In this document: positions 11,753 through 22,175 of the stretch, piece after piece
Position numbering within the stretch: position 1 is the first letter of the stretch
How the letters are laid out: each line of letters starts with the position of its first letter
Assembly: GCF_013377535.1 (NCBI RefSeq)
Contig: NZ_JABCJE010000014.1
Span: 19,127 to 83,126, forward strand
Source of the DNA: Donghicola mangrovi
GTDB taxonomy: Bacteria > Pseudomonadota > Alphaproteobacteria > Rhodobacterales > Rhodobacteraceae
Length of the DNA: 64,000 bases
Direction: 5' to 3'
Made by a program: the position numbers and the translations under genes
Notes under the pieces: generated by a model
What the model was told of the DNA's origin: nothing
The model's database searches: none
Seen by the model: only the letters and a program-made list of their open reading frames with translations

Positions 11753-11828
11753 GGCGGGATCTTTCGGGCGAACTCTCAGGGCGGGCTGCAATCCTGATGC
11801 CTTTTGTCGGACTTTACCGTCTCGCACT

Positions 11829-11842
11829 TTGACATCTGTCAA
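11829..11842. promoter_or_regulatory. Perfect FNR/NNR-type box between peroxidase and hemN
   Basis: TTGACATCTGTCAA is a perfect dyad of the FNR family, 41.5 bp from its centre to the hemN ATG and about 83 bp from the peroxidase ATG. Both genes are typical FNR/FnrL targets. Confidence 0.85.
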
Positions 11843-11876
11843 GTCGCGCCCCTGCGAAAAAGCGCATATCCCTCGC

Positions 11877-13229
11877 ATGAAACAGATCGACCGCCTCGAG
11901 TCCCTCGGCCTCTACGACGCCCGGGTGCCCCGCTACACCTCCTATCCCACCGCGCCGGTGTTCTCGCCTGCGGTCGGGGCCACGCAGCAGGCGCAGGCGC
12001 TCGCCGAACTCGATCCGGCGGACCCAGTGTCGGTCTATTTCCACATTCCCTTTTGCGAACGGCTCTGCTGGTTCTGCGCCTGCCGCACCCAAGGCACCCA
12101 GACCCTCGCCCCGGTCGAGGCCTATATCGCCACGCTCGAACGCGAGTTGACGCTGCTGGCCGATGTCCTGCCCAAGGGGTTGCGCATGGGCCGGATGCAC
12201 TGGGGTGGAGGCACGCCGACGATCCTGCCGCCCGCGTTGATCCACCGCCTCGCCCGCGCCGTGAAGGCGGTCATTCCCCCCGTCGAGGGCTACGAATTCT
12301 CGGTCGAGATCGACCCGATGATGGTGGACGCGGAGAAGATCGCCGCCTTGGCGACCGAAGGCATGACCCGCGCAAGCATCGGCATCCAGGACTTCGATCC
12401 CCTCGTGCAGCAGGCCATCGGCCGCCCGCAACCGTTTGAAGACACACGCAAATGCGTCGACATGCTGCGCGCCGCCGGGATCGGCTCGCTGAACGCAGAC
12501 CTTGTCTACGGCTTACCCCACCAAGACGCCGCGCGGCTTGACGATACCGTGTCCAAAGTGCTCGACCTCGCGCCCGACCGCATCGCGCTGTTCGGCTACG
12601 CCCATGTGCCGTGGATGGCCAAGCGCCAGAAGCTGATCGACCAATCCGTCTTGCCCGGGGACAAGGACCGCCACGCGCTGGCGGCGCAGGCGGGTGCGCG
12701 GTTCCGCGCGGCGGGCTTTGACGCCATCGGCATCGACCATTTCGCGCGACCCGCCGACGGGCTGGCCGAAGCCGCCCACACCGGCCATCTGCGCCGCAAC
12801 TTCCAGGGCTATGTCGACGACACATGCCCGACGCGGATCGGCCTCGGGGCCTCGTCGATCTCGCGCCTGCCCACCGGCTACATCCAGAACGCCAGCGCCA
12901 CCCCCGCCTACGTGCAGCGCATCGAAGCCGGGGAACTGGCCGGGGGGCGCGGCCATGTCATGAGCGACGACGACCTCCTGCGCGCCGCCGCCATCGAGCG
13001 CATCATGTGCGATTTCGCGCTGGACCTCGCGGCGCTTGCGCCCTTCGGTCCTGCCGCGCAGGCGCTGCTCCCGGTGATGGCCGAGGTGGCGCAACGCTAC
13101 GGCGACCTCGTGACACTCGACGGCACGCGCCTTGCGATCCACCCCGAGGGCCGCGCCCTGACGCGGATCATCGCCAGCGCCTTTGACGCCTACACCGACA
13201 CCGGCGCGCGCTACAGCCAGGCGTCCTGA
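11877..13229 (+). CDS. hemN: Oxygen-independent coproporphyrinogen III oxidase
   Basis: Radical SAM enzyme of 450 residues that makes protoporphyrinogen IX without oxygen. Motifs: YFHIPFC60-ERLC64-WFC67-AC69, the HemN cluster pattern, then MHWGGGTPTILP and ASIGIQDFD. The ATG at 11877 has only a weak ribosome site but matches the family N-terminus (RYTSYPTAPVF). Placed between nir and nos clusters under a likely FNR box, it would supply heme during anaerobic denitrification. Confidence 0.93.
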   Translation: MKQIDRLESLGLYDARVPRYTSYPTAPVFSPAVGATQQAQALAELDPADPVSVYFHIPFCERLCWFCACRTQGTQTLAPVEAYIATLERELTLLADVLPKGLRMGRMHWGGGTPTILPPALIHRLARAVKAVIPPVEGYEFSVEIDPMMVDAEKIAALATEGMTRASIGIQDFDPLVQQAIGRPQPFEDTRKCVDMLRAAGIGSLNADLVYGLPHQDAARLDDTVSKVLDLAPDRIALFGYAHVPWMAKRQKLIDQSVLPGDKDRHALAAQAGARFRAAGFDAIGIDHFARPADGLAEAAHTGHLRRNFQGYVDDTCPTRIGLGASSISRLPTGYIQNASATPAYVQRIEAGELAGGRGHVMSDDDLLRAAAIERIMCDFALDLAALAPFGPAAQALLPVMAEVAQRYGDLVTLDGTRLAIHPEGRALTRIIASAFDAYTDTGARYSQAS

Positions 13230-13236
13230 GGGAACC

Positions 13237-13261
13237 CGGCCCCCGGCATCACCCGGGGCCG
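13237..13261. terminator. Bidirectional hairpin between hemN and cytochrome c gene
   Basis: CGGCCCC / GGGGCCG arms separated by 11 nt lie between the convergent stops of hemN and the cytochrome gene. No long T run is present on either side. Confidence 0.55.
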
Positions 13262-13268
13262 CAGCCCG

Positions 13269-13679
13269 TCAGTCGGTCAACGTCGCCAGCCACGCCGCCA
13301 TGTCTTCCGCACCCTTCTTGTGCTTGTAGCTCATGGTCGTCTTCGCCTTCGGATTGCCGGTCTTCTCCTTCAGCCAGCCCTTCGGGTCGGTGATGTAGGC
13401 GGCCAGCGAAGCCTCGTCCCAGACCGAGCCATCGGCCCCCGCGGCCACGAGGTCATTCCCGTACTTGAAGCCCTCTGCGGTGCCGATCGTGCGCCCGATC
13501 ACGCCATAGAGGTTCGGCCCGGTCTTGCCGCCCTTCACGACCTCCGTACCGTCAGCGGCCACGATGGAATGGCAGGCCTTGCACTTCTTGAAATCGGCCT
13601 CGCCCGCAGCCGGATCGGCGGCCTGCGCCGCCCCGGCCAACGCCAGAGCCGCAGCCAGCGTCATGGTGAATAGTCTCAT
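13269..13679 (-). CDS. Class I cytochrome c downstream of nosX
   Basis: Periplasmic monoheme cytochrome c of 136 residues: signal peptide (MRLFTMTLAAALALAGAAQA), heme motif C-K-A-C-H-S and an axial Met in the segment KAKTTMSYKHKKG. The GPNLYGVIGRTIG segment fits the c2/c550 type. An AAGGAG ribosome site precedes the ATG, 11 nt after nosX, so it is probably the last gene of the nos operon. A plausible role is electron donor to NosZ, NirS or the nearby peroxidase; this is inferred from position. Confidence 0.85.
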   Translation of the reverse strand: MRLFTMTLAAALALAGAAQAADPAAGEADFKKCKACHSIVAADGTEVVKGGKTGPNLYGVIGRTIGTAEGFKYGNDLVAAGADGSVWDEASLAAYITDPKGWLKEKTGNPKAKTTMSYKHKKGAEDMAAWLATLTD

Positions 13680-13690
13680 GTGGAACTCCT

Positions 13691-14578
13691 TCAGGTTTCG
13701 GTTGGGTCGTTCAGTATCGCTTCGAGCCGCGCACCCTCGACGCGGGCGAGACAGGCGCGGACCTCGGCCTCCCCGGTGACAAGGCACAGCCCCGTGGACA
13801 GCGCATCCGCCATCGCGGCGCTGGTGGCGCTGATGCTGACCTGCCTGTCCGGCACCGGCGCGCCCGTGGGGTGCAGGATGTGTCCCTGCCGCCCCGCCGC
13901 ATCCAGCACGGTACCAAGCGTGGCCGAGGTCGCCAGCGCCCGGTCGCGCAACATCAATCTCCGCTCCGTACGTGCAATCCGCACGGGCCAGCCGGGTTGT
14001 GCCTGCGGCTTGCCACGCGCGGAGATCTCGCCGGTATCCACCAGCACATCCGCCACGCCCTCGGCCCGCAACAGCGCCGCGATGCGGTCCGCGACATAGC
14101 CCTGTGCGATGCCGTTGAGGGTCAGCGCCTGCCCCCTCTCAAGCCGCACCTCGGAGGTGTCGAACCGCACCCGGTCGAACCCGATCCCGTCACGCGCCGC
14201 GTTCACGTCGCCGCCCTCGGCCAGCGCCAGCCACAGCGGCTGCACCGTCGGATCGAACAGGCCGCCCGTGACGTCATGCGCCCGCCGCGCCACGGCAAGG
14301 CAATCGAGCAGTTCAAAGGAGGGCGCAACCAGCCGACCGTCGCGGTTCAGCCGGGTCAGTTCCGAGTCGCCATAAAGGCTGAAGATCCGCTCCAGCCGGG
14401 AGATCTCTGCCACGGCATGACGGGTCAGCCGATCCGCCTCCGGATGGACCATGCGGATCTGCGCCCGCGCGCCAAGTGCCGTGCCCTGCCAGCGCAAGGC
14501 CTGCGCAGACAGTTCGCTTGCCAGCCCCCCAGCACAGGCCGCCAGCAGGAAACGACGTCGTGTCAATCCCATGCTCAT
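13691..14578 (-). CDS. nosX: NosX, ApbE-type FMN transferase
   Basis: ApbE-family protein of 295 residues that attaches FMN to NosR and, in Paracoccus-type systems, possibly NirI. A twin-arginine signal (LTRRRFLLAAC) is visible. Family segments: RLERIFSLYGDSELTRLNR, GGLFDPTVQPLW, LNGIAQGYVADRI, VDTGEISARGKP and SATSAAMADALST. The start at 14578 overlaps the nosL stop (ATGA); an alternative ATG is at 14572. The two covalent-FMN Thr sites it would modify are in the NosR and NirI sequences of this window. Confidence 0.9.
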   Translation of the reverse strand: MSMGLTRRRFLLAACAGGLASELSAQALRWQGTALGARAQIRMVHPEADRLTRHAVAEISRLERIFSLYGDSELTRLNRDGRLVAPSFELLDCLAVARRAHDVTGGLFDPTVQPLWLALAEGGDVNAARDGIGFDRVRFDTSEVRLERGQALTLNGIAQGYVADRIAALLRAEGVADVLVDTGEISARGKPQAQPGWPVRIARTERRLMLRDRALATSATLGTVLDAAGRQGHILHPTGAPVPDRQVSISATSAAMADALSTGLCLVTGEAEVRACLARVEGARLEAILNDPTET

Positions 14579-15099
14579 CCCTCCCCACCCGAAAGACGGC
14601 GCATCCGCTGCGCCATGTCGGCGTCATCAGCTGGCAGGGGCGCACCCTCCCCCAGCGCCTTGATATCATCCAGCACCGCGACCCTGCCGCCATGTGCCAG
14701 GGCAAATCCCTCTGCCGCCGCGCGCGTGGCAAAGGGAACCATTTCGGGCGCGCCCATGCCGCCCGTCGCATCGGACCCGGTGACGTAGAACGCCTGTCGC
14801 GCGTCGATCCATGACCCCGGCGCGGCCCATGTGGCCCCGGTCATGTCCTGCACGTAGGTGACCGTCACGGCATGGCTCTGCTCCGGCATCGCGAGGTAGG
14901 CCAGCGTGTCGCTCACCTGACTGAAGAACAGCGGCGCGAGGGCGCCGTCGAGGTGGACCTGCCCCTTCGGGCCTTCGTGTTCCAGCAGCAGCATCTGGCA
15001 GTAATGCCCGGCGCTTTCCTCGGTCAGGGCGACGGGCAGCGGCAGGGGCGCCTCCTCCTTGCAGGCGGACAACAGCAGAATCAGGCAAAGGCGTTTCAA
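14575..15099 (-). CDS. nosL: NosL, copper-binding lipoprotein for NosZ assembly
   Basis: Lipoprotein of 174 residues: signal LKRLCLILLLSAC with the lipobox Cys, then KEEAPLPLPVALTEESAGHYCQMLLLEHEGPKGQ, the NosL Cu(I)-binding region with Cys and Met. It delivers copper to NosZ in the periplasm. I chose a TTG start at 15099, which gives the normal NosL N-terminus and a TTGA overlap with the nosY stop; an upstream in-frame GTG is less likely. Confidence 0.86.
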   Translation of the reverse strand: MKRLCLILLLSACKEEAPLPLPVALTEESAGHYCQMLLLEHEGPKGQVHLDGALAPLFFSQVSDTLAYLAMPEQSHAVTVTYVQDMTGATWAAPGSWIDARQAFYVTGSDATGGMGAPEMVPFATRAAAEGFALAHGGRVAVLDDIKALGEGAPLPADDADMAQRMRRLSGGEG

Positions 15100-15920
15100 G
15101 GCTGAACCCTTTCGAACGACAGCCGCGCCAGAAGGGCGGCGACAACAGGCCACAGAAGGAGCGCGGCAAGCGGCTTCCACACCGCGATGCTCGACGCCGC
15201 GCCGGACAGGCCCGAGGCCGCATCCACCGACTGCGACGCGGCGAGGTTGAAAAGGCGGAAGGCATCGGCAGGGTTCAGCACCAGTGCATAGGGGAACACG
15301 CGGGTCGTGAAGGCGCCGCCGTCATCCGCCACCACGGCGGCCAGCAGCCCGAGGTCATAGAGCACGATCACCGCCAGCCAGAGCCCGATCGCCATGGCCG
15401 CCGCCCCCGAGGCCCTCCGCGCGAGGCAGGACAGCGCGTGTCCCAGCGACAGAAACGCCATGCCCAGCAAGAGCGAGGTCCAGAACAGCCGTCCCAGCGC
15501 ACCAAGTCCCTGCACGGCCTCCCTCCCGCCCATGGCGAAGCCCATGAGTGCCGCCGCCCCGCAGCCCGCGAGGATCGCCAGCGCCAACACCACGGTCTGC
15601 GCCACGAGTTTCCCCGCCAGCAGGCTGCCCCGCGACAGCGGATATGCCAGCGTCAGCGCCAGCGTGCCGCGCTCCGCCTCTCCGGCCACGGCGTCGAAGG
15701 ACACCAGCAGCGCGATCAGAGGCACGAGGTAGACGGCCAGCGACACGAGGCTCGCCACGATCACCGAGAGCGGATCGGCGGCCACCCCGGTGGCCCCCGT
15801 CCCCGCCGCCGACAGCACCAGCGAGAACAGCACCATCATCGCTGCGCCCATGGCCACCCAGCGGTTGCGCAGCGCGATGCGGAATTCGATCTCCGCCGTA
15901 GACAGGATCCGGTTCAGCAT
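15096..15920 (-). CDS. nosY: NosY, ABC transporter permease
   Basis: Integral membrane protein of 274 residues with about six hydrophobic segments (for example WVAMGAAMMVLFSLVLSAAG and VVLALAILAGCGAAALMGF). With NosF it forms an ABC exporter that, together with NosD, serves maturation of the NosZ copper sites. FDAVAGEAERGTLALTLAYPLSRGSLLAGK is the typical ABC-2 type coupling region. ATG at 15920 sits on the nosF stop (GTGATG); GTG at 15923 is possible. Confidence 0.9.
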   Translation of the reverse strand: MLNRILSTAEIEFRIALRNRWVAMGAAMMVLFSLVLSAAGTGATGVAADPLSVIVASLVSLAVYLVPLIALLVSFDAVAGEAERGTLALTLAYPLSRGSLLAGKLVAQTVVLALAILAGCGAAALMGFAMGGREAVQGLGALGRLFWTSLLLGMAFLSLGHALSCLARRASGAAAMAIGLWLAVIVLYDLGLLAAVVADDGGAFTTRVFPYALVLNPADAFRLFNLAASQSVDAASGLSGAASSIAVWKPLAALLLWPVVAALLARLSFERVQP

Positions 15921-16810
15921 CACGCCGCCCCCCTCTGGCTGATCCGCGCGTACAGGTCGTCCAGACCCGGCGCGTGGATGTCGAAATCAACGATCAAGTC
16001 GCGCGCCTGCGCGATCCGGCTCAGCGCGTCCAGCTTGTCCCTGAGTGCGCAGGGAAAGCGCAGGACGCCCTCGCCGCTGGCCTCGGGGAACAGCGCGCGC
16101 ACCGTTCCATCGACGTCACGGCGCGGCGTGATCCGCACCTCCAGCGGCAGCTGCGCCTCGGCGCGCAGCTGTGCAAGCGTGCCCTCGGCCACCAGCCGCC
16201 CCTTGGACAGCACCAGAAGCCGGTCGGTGCGCGCCTCCAGCTCAGACAGCGCGTGCGAGGACATGAGCACCGCAGTCCCCTGCCCGGCCAACTCGTCCAG
16301 CAGCGCGTAGAAATCGCGCCGCGAAATGGGGTCGAGCCCCGATGTCGGCTCGTCCAGGATCATCAGGCGCGGCGCGCCGATCAGGGCCTGTGCAAGGCCA
16401 ACCCTCTGCCGCATCCCCTTGGAATAGCTGCCGAACCGGCGGTCCGCCGCATCCGCCAGCCCGACCTTTTCCAACAGCGCGTCTGCCTGATGCGCCGGTT
16501 GCCCGCGCAGCCGCAGGCAATGGCGCAGCATCTCGCGCCCGGTCAGCGCGGGGTGAAAGGCCGCGTTCTCCGGCAGGTAGGCCGTGACCGCCCGCGCCAC
16601 CGCGCTGCCGGGGGCATGCCCCGCCACGTCGACCGAGCCGCCGTCGGGCATGAGCAGGCCGAGGACGGTCTTCATCAGCGTGGATTTCCCCGCGCCATTG
16701 TGGCCCAACAACGCGACGCGCTCGCCCGCCGCAACGCGGAAGGACACGTCGTCCAGCGCCGCCCGACCGTCATAGCGCTTAGTGAGATTGCAAAGCATCA
16801 GGATCGTCAT
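15920..16810 (-). CDS. nosF: NosF, ABC transporter ATPase
   Basis: ATPase of 296 residues: Walker A GHNGAGKST, Q-loop-like YLPENAAF, signature SYSKGMRQR, Walker B LMILDEPTSGLDP and H-loop MSSHAL. It energises NosY. The ATG at 16810 (MTILML) follows GGGAGGCGAGG, so I rejected the 13 residues upstream of it. The start lies inside nosD (32-nt overlap). Confidence 0.92.
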   Translation of the reverse strand: MTILMLCNLTKRYDGRAALDDVSFRVAAGERVALLGHNGAGKSTLMKTVLGLLMPDGGSVDVAGHAPGSAVARAVTAYLPENAAFHPALTGREMLRHCLRLRGQPAHQADALLEKVGLADAADRRFGSYSKGMRQRVGLAQALIGAPRLMILDEPTSGLDPISRRDFYALLDELAGQGTAVLMSSHALSELEARTDRLLVLSKGRLVAEGTLAQLRAEAQLPLEVRITPRRDVDGTVRALFPEASGEGVLRFPCALRDKLDALSRIAQARDLIVDFDIHAPGLDDLYARISQRGAA

Positions 16811-18095
16811 CCTCGCCTCCCTTCGTCCAGAGCGGCACTGCCTGGGCATAAAGTTGAAACGGTTCCGGCAGGCTGCGGGAGGGGGCGGTCACCAGCGGGT
16901 GACTGTCCACCACGCCGCCGGTGCGCGCCGCCGGGAATTGCGCCTGGCTCCAGCGCACCAATTGCACCGCAGGCGCGCCCATCAGCAATTTCGCCGCCGG
17001 TTGCGACCACAGGATATGGTCCATCAAGTCATTCGGCCTGTAGGCGGAATCCGCCCGCGCATCGCCATCGAGGTCAAAGGCCGCGTGATCCGACCAGTAA
17101 TTCCCCCGCCCTTCAAAGGACCATTCCACGTCCTTCGTACCGACGTATTTCACCTGCGTGCGGTTTCCGACAAAGGCATTGCCGGTGATCGTGTTCCTCT
17201 CGGACCCGGCGGTGAAATGCACACCGATTTCGCAGCCGTCAAAGACATTCTCGGCCAGCAGGTTCCGGTGGGAATTGTAGACAAAGGCGCATTTCTCGGT
17301 CCCCCCCGTCACGAGGTTCCCGAAGATGTCCGACTGGTTCGTGAAATTCAGCATCACCCCATGGTCGCGGTCATTGACCGAGATATTGTCCCGCGCCACG
17401 ATCCTGTCGGAATACATCATGGCAAAGCCAAGGTGATTGCCGATGGAGACATTCCCCGACACTTCGGAATCATTTGTATACATGTAATGCACAGCGAAAC
17501 GCAGGTCGCGGAACAGGTTGTCCCGGTAGACATTCTTCTTTGAAGAGTTCGAGAAAATCCCGTCGCGCCCATAACGCACGGTATTGCCCTCGACCACCGA
17601 GCCCGGCGCGTTCCAGACATAGATGCCGTTGCCGCGGTCGTTCATCCGCGCCAGCCGCAAGCCTTCGATCTGGTTGCCCTTCACCAGCGCATCCCGCGCG
17701 CCATGCACTTCCACACCGACAAGGTTGCCGGTCAGGGTATTGTCCAGCACGCGCGCGCCACGCGCCCGTTTCGTCAGCTTCACCCCGGCGTCGATTGCGT
17801 CATGTGAACGGCCGGAATTCGTGACGCCCACGCCTCGGACTGTCACCCCCGCCGCATCGACGGTGATGACCGACCCCAGCCCGTGACCGTCCACCACGGC
17901 ACCGGTTTCACCCTCCAGCGTGAGCGGAACGTTCAGCACCACCGGGCCGTCGTGACGGCCCGGGGCAAGGATCAGGACGTCCCCCTCCTGCGCCTCGGCC
18001 ACCGCGCGTACCAGCGCACCGGGCGTCGCGGGAACCGACACACGCTCTGCCCAGACAGGCGCGGCCAGCAGGCAAAAGAGAAGGACAAAGCGCAT
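16779..18095 (-). CDS. nosD: NosD, periplasmic copper-site assembly protein
   Basis: A 438-residue beta-helix protein with a signal peptide ([16 protein letters not shown]) and CASH/PbH1-type repeats (DGIFSNSSKKNVYRDNLF, NTITGNAFVGNRT). NosD works with NosFY in assembling the tetranuclear copper site of NosZ. The ATG at 18095 overlaps the nosZ stop by 4 nt. Confidence 0.92.
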   Translation of the reverse strand: MRFVLLFCLLAAPVWAERVSVPATPGALVRAVAEAQEGDVLILAPGRHDGPVVLNVPLTLEGETGAVVDGHGLGSVITVDAAGVTVRGVGVTNSGRSHDAIDAGVKLTKRARGARVLDNTLTGNLVGVEVHGARDALVKGNQIEGLRLARMNDRGNGIYVWNAPGSVVEGNTVRYGRDGIFSNSSKKNVYRDNLFRDLRFAVHYMYTNDSEVSGNVSIGNHLGFAMMYSDRIVARDNISVNDRDHGVMLNFTNQSDIFGNLVTGGTEKCAFVYNSHRNLLAENVFDGCEIGVHFTAGSERNTITGNAFVGNRTQVKYVGTKDVEWSFEGRGNYWSDHAAFDLDGDARADSAYRPNDLMDHILWSQPAAKLLMGAPAVQLVRWSQAQFPAARTGGVVDSHPLVTAPSRSLPEPFQLYAQAVPLWTKGGEDDDPDALQSH

Positions 18096-20014
18096 CAGAT
18101 CGCTCTCGGCTCGACGAACATGCGGCCGCGCATCTCCATGTGCAGCGCGTGGCAGAACCACTGGCAATAGTACCAGTAGACCCCCGGTTTCGCCGCCGTG
18201 AAGGTGACGGAGGCCGTTGCCTGCGGCGCGACCTCCATCGCCACGCCGTGATTGTTCAGCGTGAAACCATGGGTCAGGTCGTCGATGTCATCGAGGTTGG
18301 TGATGATGACCGTGACCTCGTCATCCTGTTGCACTGTAAAGGATTCCAAGCTGAAGGCCGGGGCCATGGAGGACATGTAGACGCGCACCTTGTTGCCGTC
18401 GCGGATCACCGCGTCATGCACGTCGTCGATGTCGACGCCGTCGGCCTCGGCCTGCGCCCGCGTGTCGGCCCACATCGGGTCGTTGCGGTTCCACACCGAG
18501 AGCGGGTTCACCACCGAGCGATGCACCACGATGCTGTCATGCGGCTCGGCAAAGGTCGGGCCGTCATGCATCAGGGTCAGCGTCTCGCCGTCGATGGCAA
18601 AGAGTTGCTCATTCTCGGGCTTCAGGGGGCCGACGTTAAGGAAGCGGTCCTTCGAGAACTTGTTCATCGAGATGTAGAACTTGCCATCCGCGTCCAGCGT
18701 CTCGCCCATCGAGGTCGAGTTGTGGCCCGGCTGGTACTGCACGTCGTGCTTGGTGATGATTGGGTCGACATCGGCGCCGCCATAGGCCTGCACCGCCTTC
18801 TCGATGTTCCACATCACCACCTGGCTGTCGAGGAACAGCGTGGTCAGCGCGTTGCCCTTGCCGTCAAAGCAGGTGTGGAGCGGGCCGAGGCCCAGTTCCG
18901 GCTCCGCCACGACCGCCGAGCGCGGGTCGATGTCGCTGTCGAACAGCGCATCCAGCTTGCGCACGTCGATCACCGACACGGTCGGAGACAGCTTGCCGTT
19001 GATGCAGAGGTGGACCTTGTCGGGCGCCATGTTCACGCCGTGCGGCGAGTTGGGGATCGGTATATAACGTGTATACTTCTTGTTCTGGCCCTTGCGGCCG
19101 TCGATCACCTTCACCCCGTTCAACTCGATGAAGTCGCGAGCAGCAATCCCCGCCTCGATTTCCTTGAGGTTGAAGACGACGACATGGTCCATGTCGTTCT
19201 CCATCATCTCGGCCAGGTTCATGCCCATTTCCGAGTTGTAGGAGGTCGAGAACGCGTATTTCCCATCGTAATCGCAATCGGTATTGTCGAGGTTGCCCGA
19301 CACCATGACCTGCCATGCAATCGTCATGTCATCGGCATTGATCGCGGTGTAGAAGTTCACATACTGCGACGGATCGTCCAGCACCTTGCCATCGTTGACC
19401 ATCGGCACCTCGTCTTCGCCATTGGCGAACACGTAATTGGTGCGCGGCCATTTCTGCGGGCGCAGACCGTGGATGGCCTTGGCATTGGGAATGTCGATGA
19501 TCCGGTCGGCCTTCATCACGTCGCAACGCACCCGCGCCACCCGCGTATTGGCCTTGTCGTTCATGAACAGGAAGCGCCCGTCGTACTTGCCCTCGGTAAA
19601 GGACATGTGGACGTGGTGCAAATCGCCGTTGTCGTGGACCTTCTTGCCCTGCGCTGCGAGGTATTCCTTCGTCTGGGGCATCATGTCCTGCGTCAGGATC
19701 TTCAGCGACTCGTTGGTCGAGCCCCAGCCGGTGGCCGAGCAGCGGTTGAACACCGGCACGCGCATCAGTTCGCGCATGGACGGGATGCCGAGGATGCGCA
19801 TCTCGCCGGTCTGGCCCGAGGACCAGAAGCCGTAATACTCGTCCAGCTCGCCCGGTGCGGGCGTGGCGTGGGCTTGCGCCTTGGCCTCGGAGGCCGCCAG
19901 TGTCAGCGCGGCGGTGCCGCCCATCAGGCCCACTCGGCCCCCCGCGCTGCCCAGCAACGCCGCACCGGTGGCGGTGGCCCCCATGAAGCCACGACGGCTC
20001 AAACCTTCAGACAT
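18095..20014 (-). CDS. nosZ: Nitrous oxide reductase, clade I
   Basis: Periplasmic enzyme reducing N2O to N2, 639 residues. A twin-arginine signal (LSRRGFMGA) marks clade I. The seven-bladed propeller with the CuZ-site His pairs includes DLHHVHMS and GPLHTCFDG. The C-terminal cupredoxin domain has the CuA site C617-QWF-C621-HAL-H625-ME-M628. The ATG at 20014 has GGAGAG upstream; the in-frame GTG at 20020 is less likely. It overlaps the end of nosR by 8 nt. Confidence 0.97.
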   Translation of the reverse strand: MSEGLSRRGFMGATATGAALLGSAGGRVGLMGGTAALTLAASEAKAQAHATPAPGELDEYYGFWSSGQTGEMRILGIPSMRELMRVPVFNRCSATGWGSTNESLKILTQDMMPQTKEYLAAQGKKVHDNGDLHHVHMSFTEGKYDGRFLFMNDKANTRVARVRCDVMKADRIIDIPNAKAIHGLRPQKWPRTNYVFANGEDEVPMVNDGKVLDDPSQYVNFYTAINADDMTIAWQVMVSGNLDNTDCDYDGKYAFSTSYNSEMGMNLAEMMENDMDHVVVFNLKEIEAGIAARDFIELNGVKVIDGRKGQNKKYTRYIPIPNSPHGVNMAPDKVHLCINGKLSPTVSVIDVRKLDALFDSDIDPRSAVVAEPELGLGPLHTCFDGKGNALTTLFLDSQVVMWNIEKAVQAYGGADVDPIITKHDVQYQPGHNSTSMGETLDADGKFYISMNKFSKDRFLNVGPLKPENEQLFAIDGETLTLMHDGPTFAEPHDSIVVHRSVVNPLSVWNRNDPMWADTRAQAEADGVDIDDVHDAVIRDGNKVRVYMSSMAPAFSLESFTVQQDDEVTVIITNLDDIDDLTHGFTLNNHGVAMEVAPQATASVTFTAAKPGVYWYYCQWFCHALHMEMRGRMFVEPRAI

Positions 20015-22172
20015 GTCCACTCTCCTTCTTCAACGTATTGGGATGGTTGACCGCCCTCGCAGGCAGGTCGGGTTGAGACACCGCCGCGCGCCGCTTCAGC
20101 TGGCGGATGACGACGGGACATTTCTGCTCGGATTGGTACAGAACCTGGCAGTGCAGGCAGTTCAGGCACTCGTTCGGGTTGATCTCGCCCGTCGGGTGGA
20201 TGGCCTGCACCATGCATTCGTTGCTACAGGTCTGGCAGGGGCTGCCACAGTCCTTGTAGCGCTTCAGCCAGTCGAACATCCGCAGCCGCGCCGGGATCGC
20301 CAGCGCCGCGCCCAAGGGGCACAGGTAGCGGCAGTAGAACCGTTCCACGAAAAGTCCGGCGATCAGCAGCGCCGCGGCATAGGCGACGAAAGGCCAGGCG
20401 CGCATAAACTTGAGGATGATCGCCGTCTTGAAGGGTTCAGCCTCGGCCAGGTGTTCCGCTTGTTCGATCGACCACAGCGAGACGCCGAAGAGCCCGAGGA
20501 AGATCATGTATTTCACCGCCCAGAGCCGTTCGTGCAGCCCCCAGGGCAGTGTCACCTGTGGCACGCCGAGGCGGCGCGCGGCGTGGTTGGTCAGCTCCTG
20601 CAAGGCACCGAACGGGCAGAGCCAGCCGCAATAGGCCCCCCGGCCCCAGAACAGCAGCGCCGCCGCGACGGAGAACCACAGGATGAAGGTCAGCGGGTCC
20701 AGCAGGAACGCCTGCCAGCTGAACCCCGTGGTCAGCGCCCCGAACAGCGCCATCAGGTTGACGATGCTGAGCTGCGCATTGGTGACCCAGCCAAGGAACA
20801 CCAGCGTCAGCGTCAAAAATCCGTAACGGAACCACTTAGTCCGCGCGGCCGAGCGCGTCAGCCAACCCTGAAAGAAGAACGCCAGCGTCAGAACCGCCAG
20901 CATGGCGGCAACCACGGCGATCTCAGGCCGCTTGTCCTGCCAGATCTTCTGCCAAAGTGCGCTTTGCGCGTCCGCCTCGCTGACCTCCGGCGCGGCTGCG
21001 ACCGTCACGGGATTCATGAAACCCGGCGGCAGTTGGTAGCCAAGGTCGAAACTCAGAAAGACCTTCTCGATCGCCGCGACCTCGCGCTGCACCAGCAGTT
21101 GCAGGCGGAAGGGTTTCGTCGGGTCAAAGCCGCTGTCGGCGGGGATGCGGAACAGGTCGCGCTCGGTGAACTCGGGCGCGTCCTCCAATGCGACAGGCCC
21201 CATGCGGCGGTGATCGCGGTCATGAAAGCGCACCGAGACGTCGTCCTGCACCAGCACGATCCGGTCGAATATCCCGCCGCGCACGTAGCCCGAGCCCTTG
21301 AAGGAATAGAGCCCCCGCCCCAGCACCGCGATGGCGTGATCGCCCTCGCCCAGCCAGTCGCGCAGGTTTGCATCTTCGACGCCCAGCAGCGCCTGCCCGA
21401 TGGCAGGAACCGACACCGGCGCGACATACATGTCGATGAAGGACGTTTCGGGCGGCTCCTTCAGCGCGCGTTTCGCCGCGCGGGGGTCGTCCATTCCTGC
21501 AAAGGCCGCGTTGACCTGCCCCACGTCCAGCGACAGCCGCCGGACGGTGCCGTCGCCTTCCATCGCCATCCAGCCGTCAGGGGCAGCCACCCCGTCGGCC
21601 AGCACGAACTGCGGCCCGCTGTCAACCTCGGGCGCCAGCCCGCCCAGCCCCAGCGCCCGCGCGACCTTCAAAGCGCTGCGCAGGATCGAATCGTCGATCA
21701 CCATGACCGTGACGGTCGCGCCCGAAATGATCTCCAGGTCATGCGCCGCGCCCTGCGCCGCCTCGACCAGCGAGAGGCCACGATAGACCGCCATCATCTC
21801 GGTGATCTTCTTCTCGGGGATGCCGATCAGGACGATGGGTTCGGAATGCTTGACCAGCTGAACGCCCAGCACGGTGGCATCGGGGCCAAGCGCCACCAGC
21901 GTGTGAATCGGCTTGCCGGAATAGCCGGTGGTGCTGACGAAATCGGAGGTCAGGAAGATCTGCCCCACCACTTCGCCCTGCCTCAGCACCGGGGCCACGG
22001 GAATGTCGGGCCGGATCGCCCCGAAACCATCCGCACCGGGCACAAGTGTCTCGGGTGCGGCCTTGGGCAGGAATTGCGCCAGCAGCGGCGCATCTTGCGC
22101 GAGGGCCGCCATCGGCAGCAACAGCGCAAGGGTGAGGGCATTCAGCAATCGGGCAAGGGTGCGAAGCAGCAT
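20007..22172 (-). CDS. nosR: NosR, membrane flavo-iron-sulfur protein for N2O reduction
   Basis: A 721-residue protein: signal peptide, periplasmic FMN domain ([27 protein letters not shown] with the FMN-attaching Thr), about six membrane helices, and a cytoplasmic C-terminus with Cys clusters ([34 protein letters not shown]), enough for two 4Fe-4S centres. NosR is needed for nosZ expression and electron supply. It starts 3 nt after nosC. Confidence 0.95.
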   Translation of the reverse strand: MLLRTLARLLNALTLALLLPMAALAQDAPLLAQFLPKAAPETLVPGADGFGAIRPDIPVAPVLRQGEVVGQIFLTSDFVSTTGYSGKPIHTLVALGPDATVLGVQLVKHSEPIVLIGIPEKKITEMMAVYRGLSLVEAAQGAAHDLEIISGATVTVMVIDDSILRSALKVARALGLGGLAPEVDSGPQFVLADGVAAPDGWMAMEGDGTVRRLSLDVGQVNAAFAGMDDPRAAKRALKEPPETSFIDMYVAPVSVPAIGQALLGVEDANLRDWLGEGDHAIAVLGRGLYSFKGSGYVRGGIFDRIVLVQDDVSVRFHDRDHRRMGPVALEDAPEFTERDLFRIPADSGFDPTKPFRLQLLVQREVAAIEKVFLSFDLGYQLPPGFMNPVTVAAAPEVSEADAQSALWQKIWQDKRPEIAVVAAMLAVLTLAFFFQGWLTRSAARTKWFRYGFLTLTLVFLGWVTNAQLSIVNLMALFGALTTGFSWQAFLLDPLTFILWFSVAAALLFWGRGAYCGWLCPFGALQELTNHAARRLGVPQVTLPWGLHERLWAVKYMIFLGLFGVSLWSIEQAEHLAEAEPFKTAIILKFMRAWPFVAYAAALLIAGLFVERFYCRYLCPLGAALAIPARLRMFDWLKRYKDCGSPCQTCSNECMVQAIHPTGEINPNECLNCLHCQVLYQSEQKCPVVIRQLKRRAAVSQPDLPARAVNHPNTLKKESGHV

Positions 22173-22175
22173 GTG

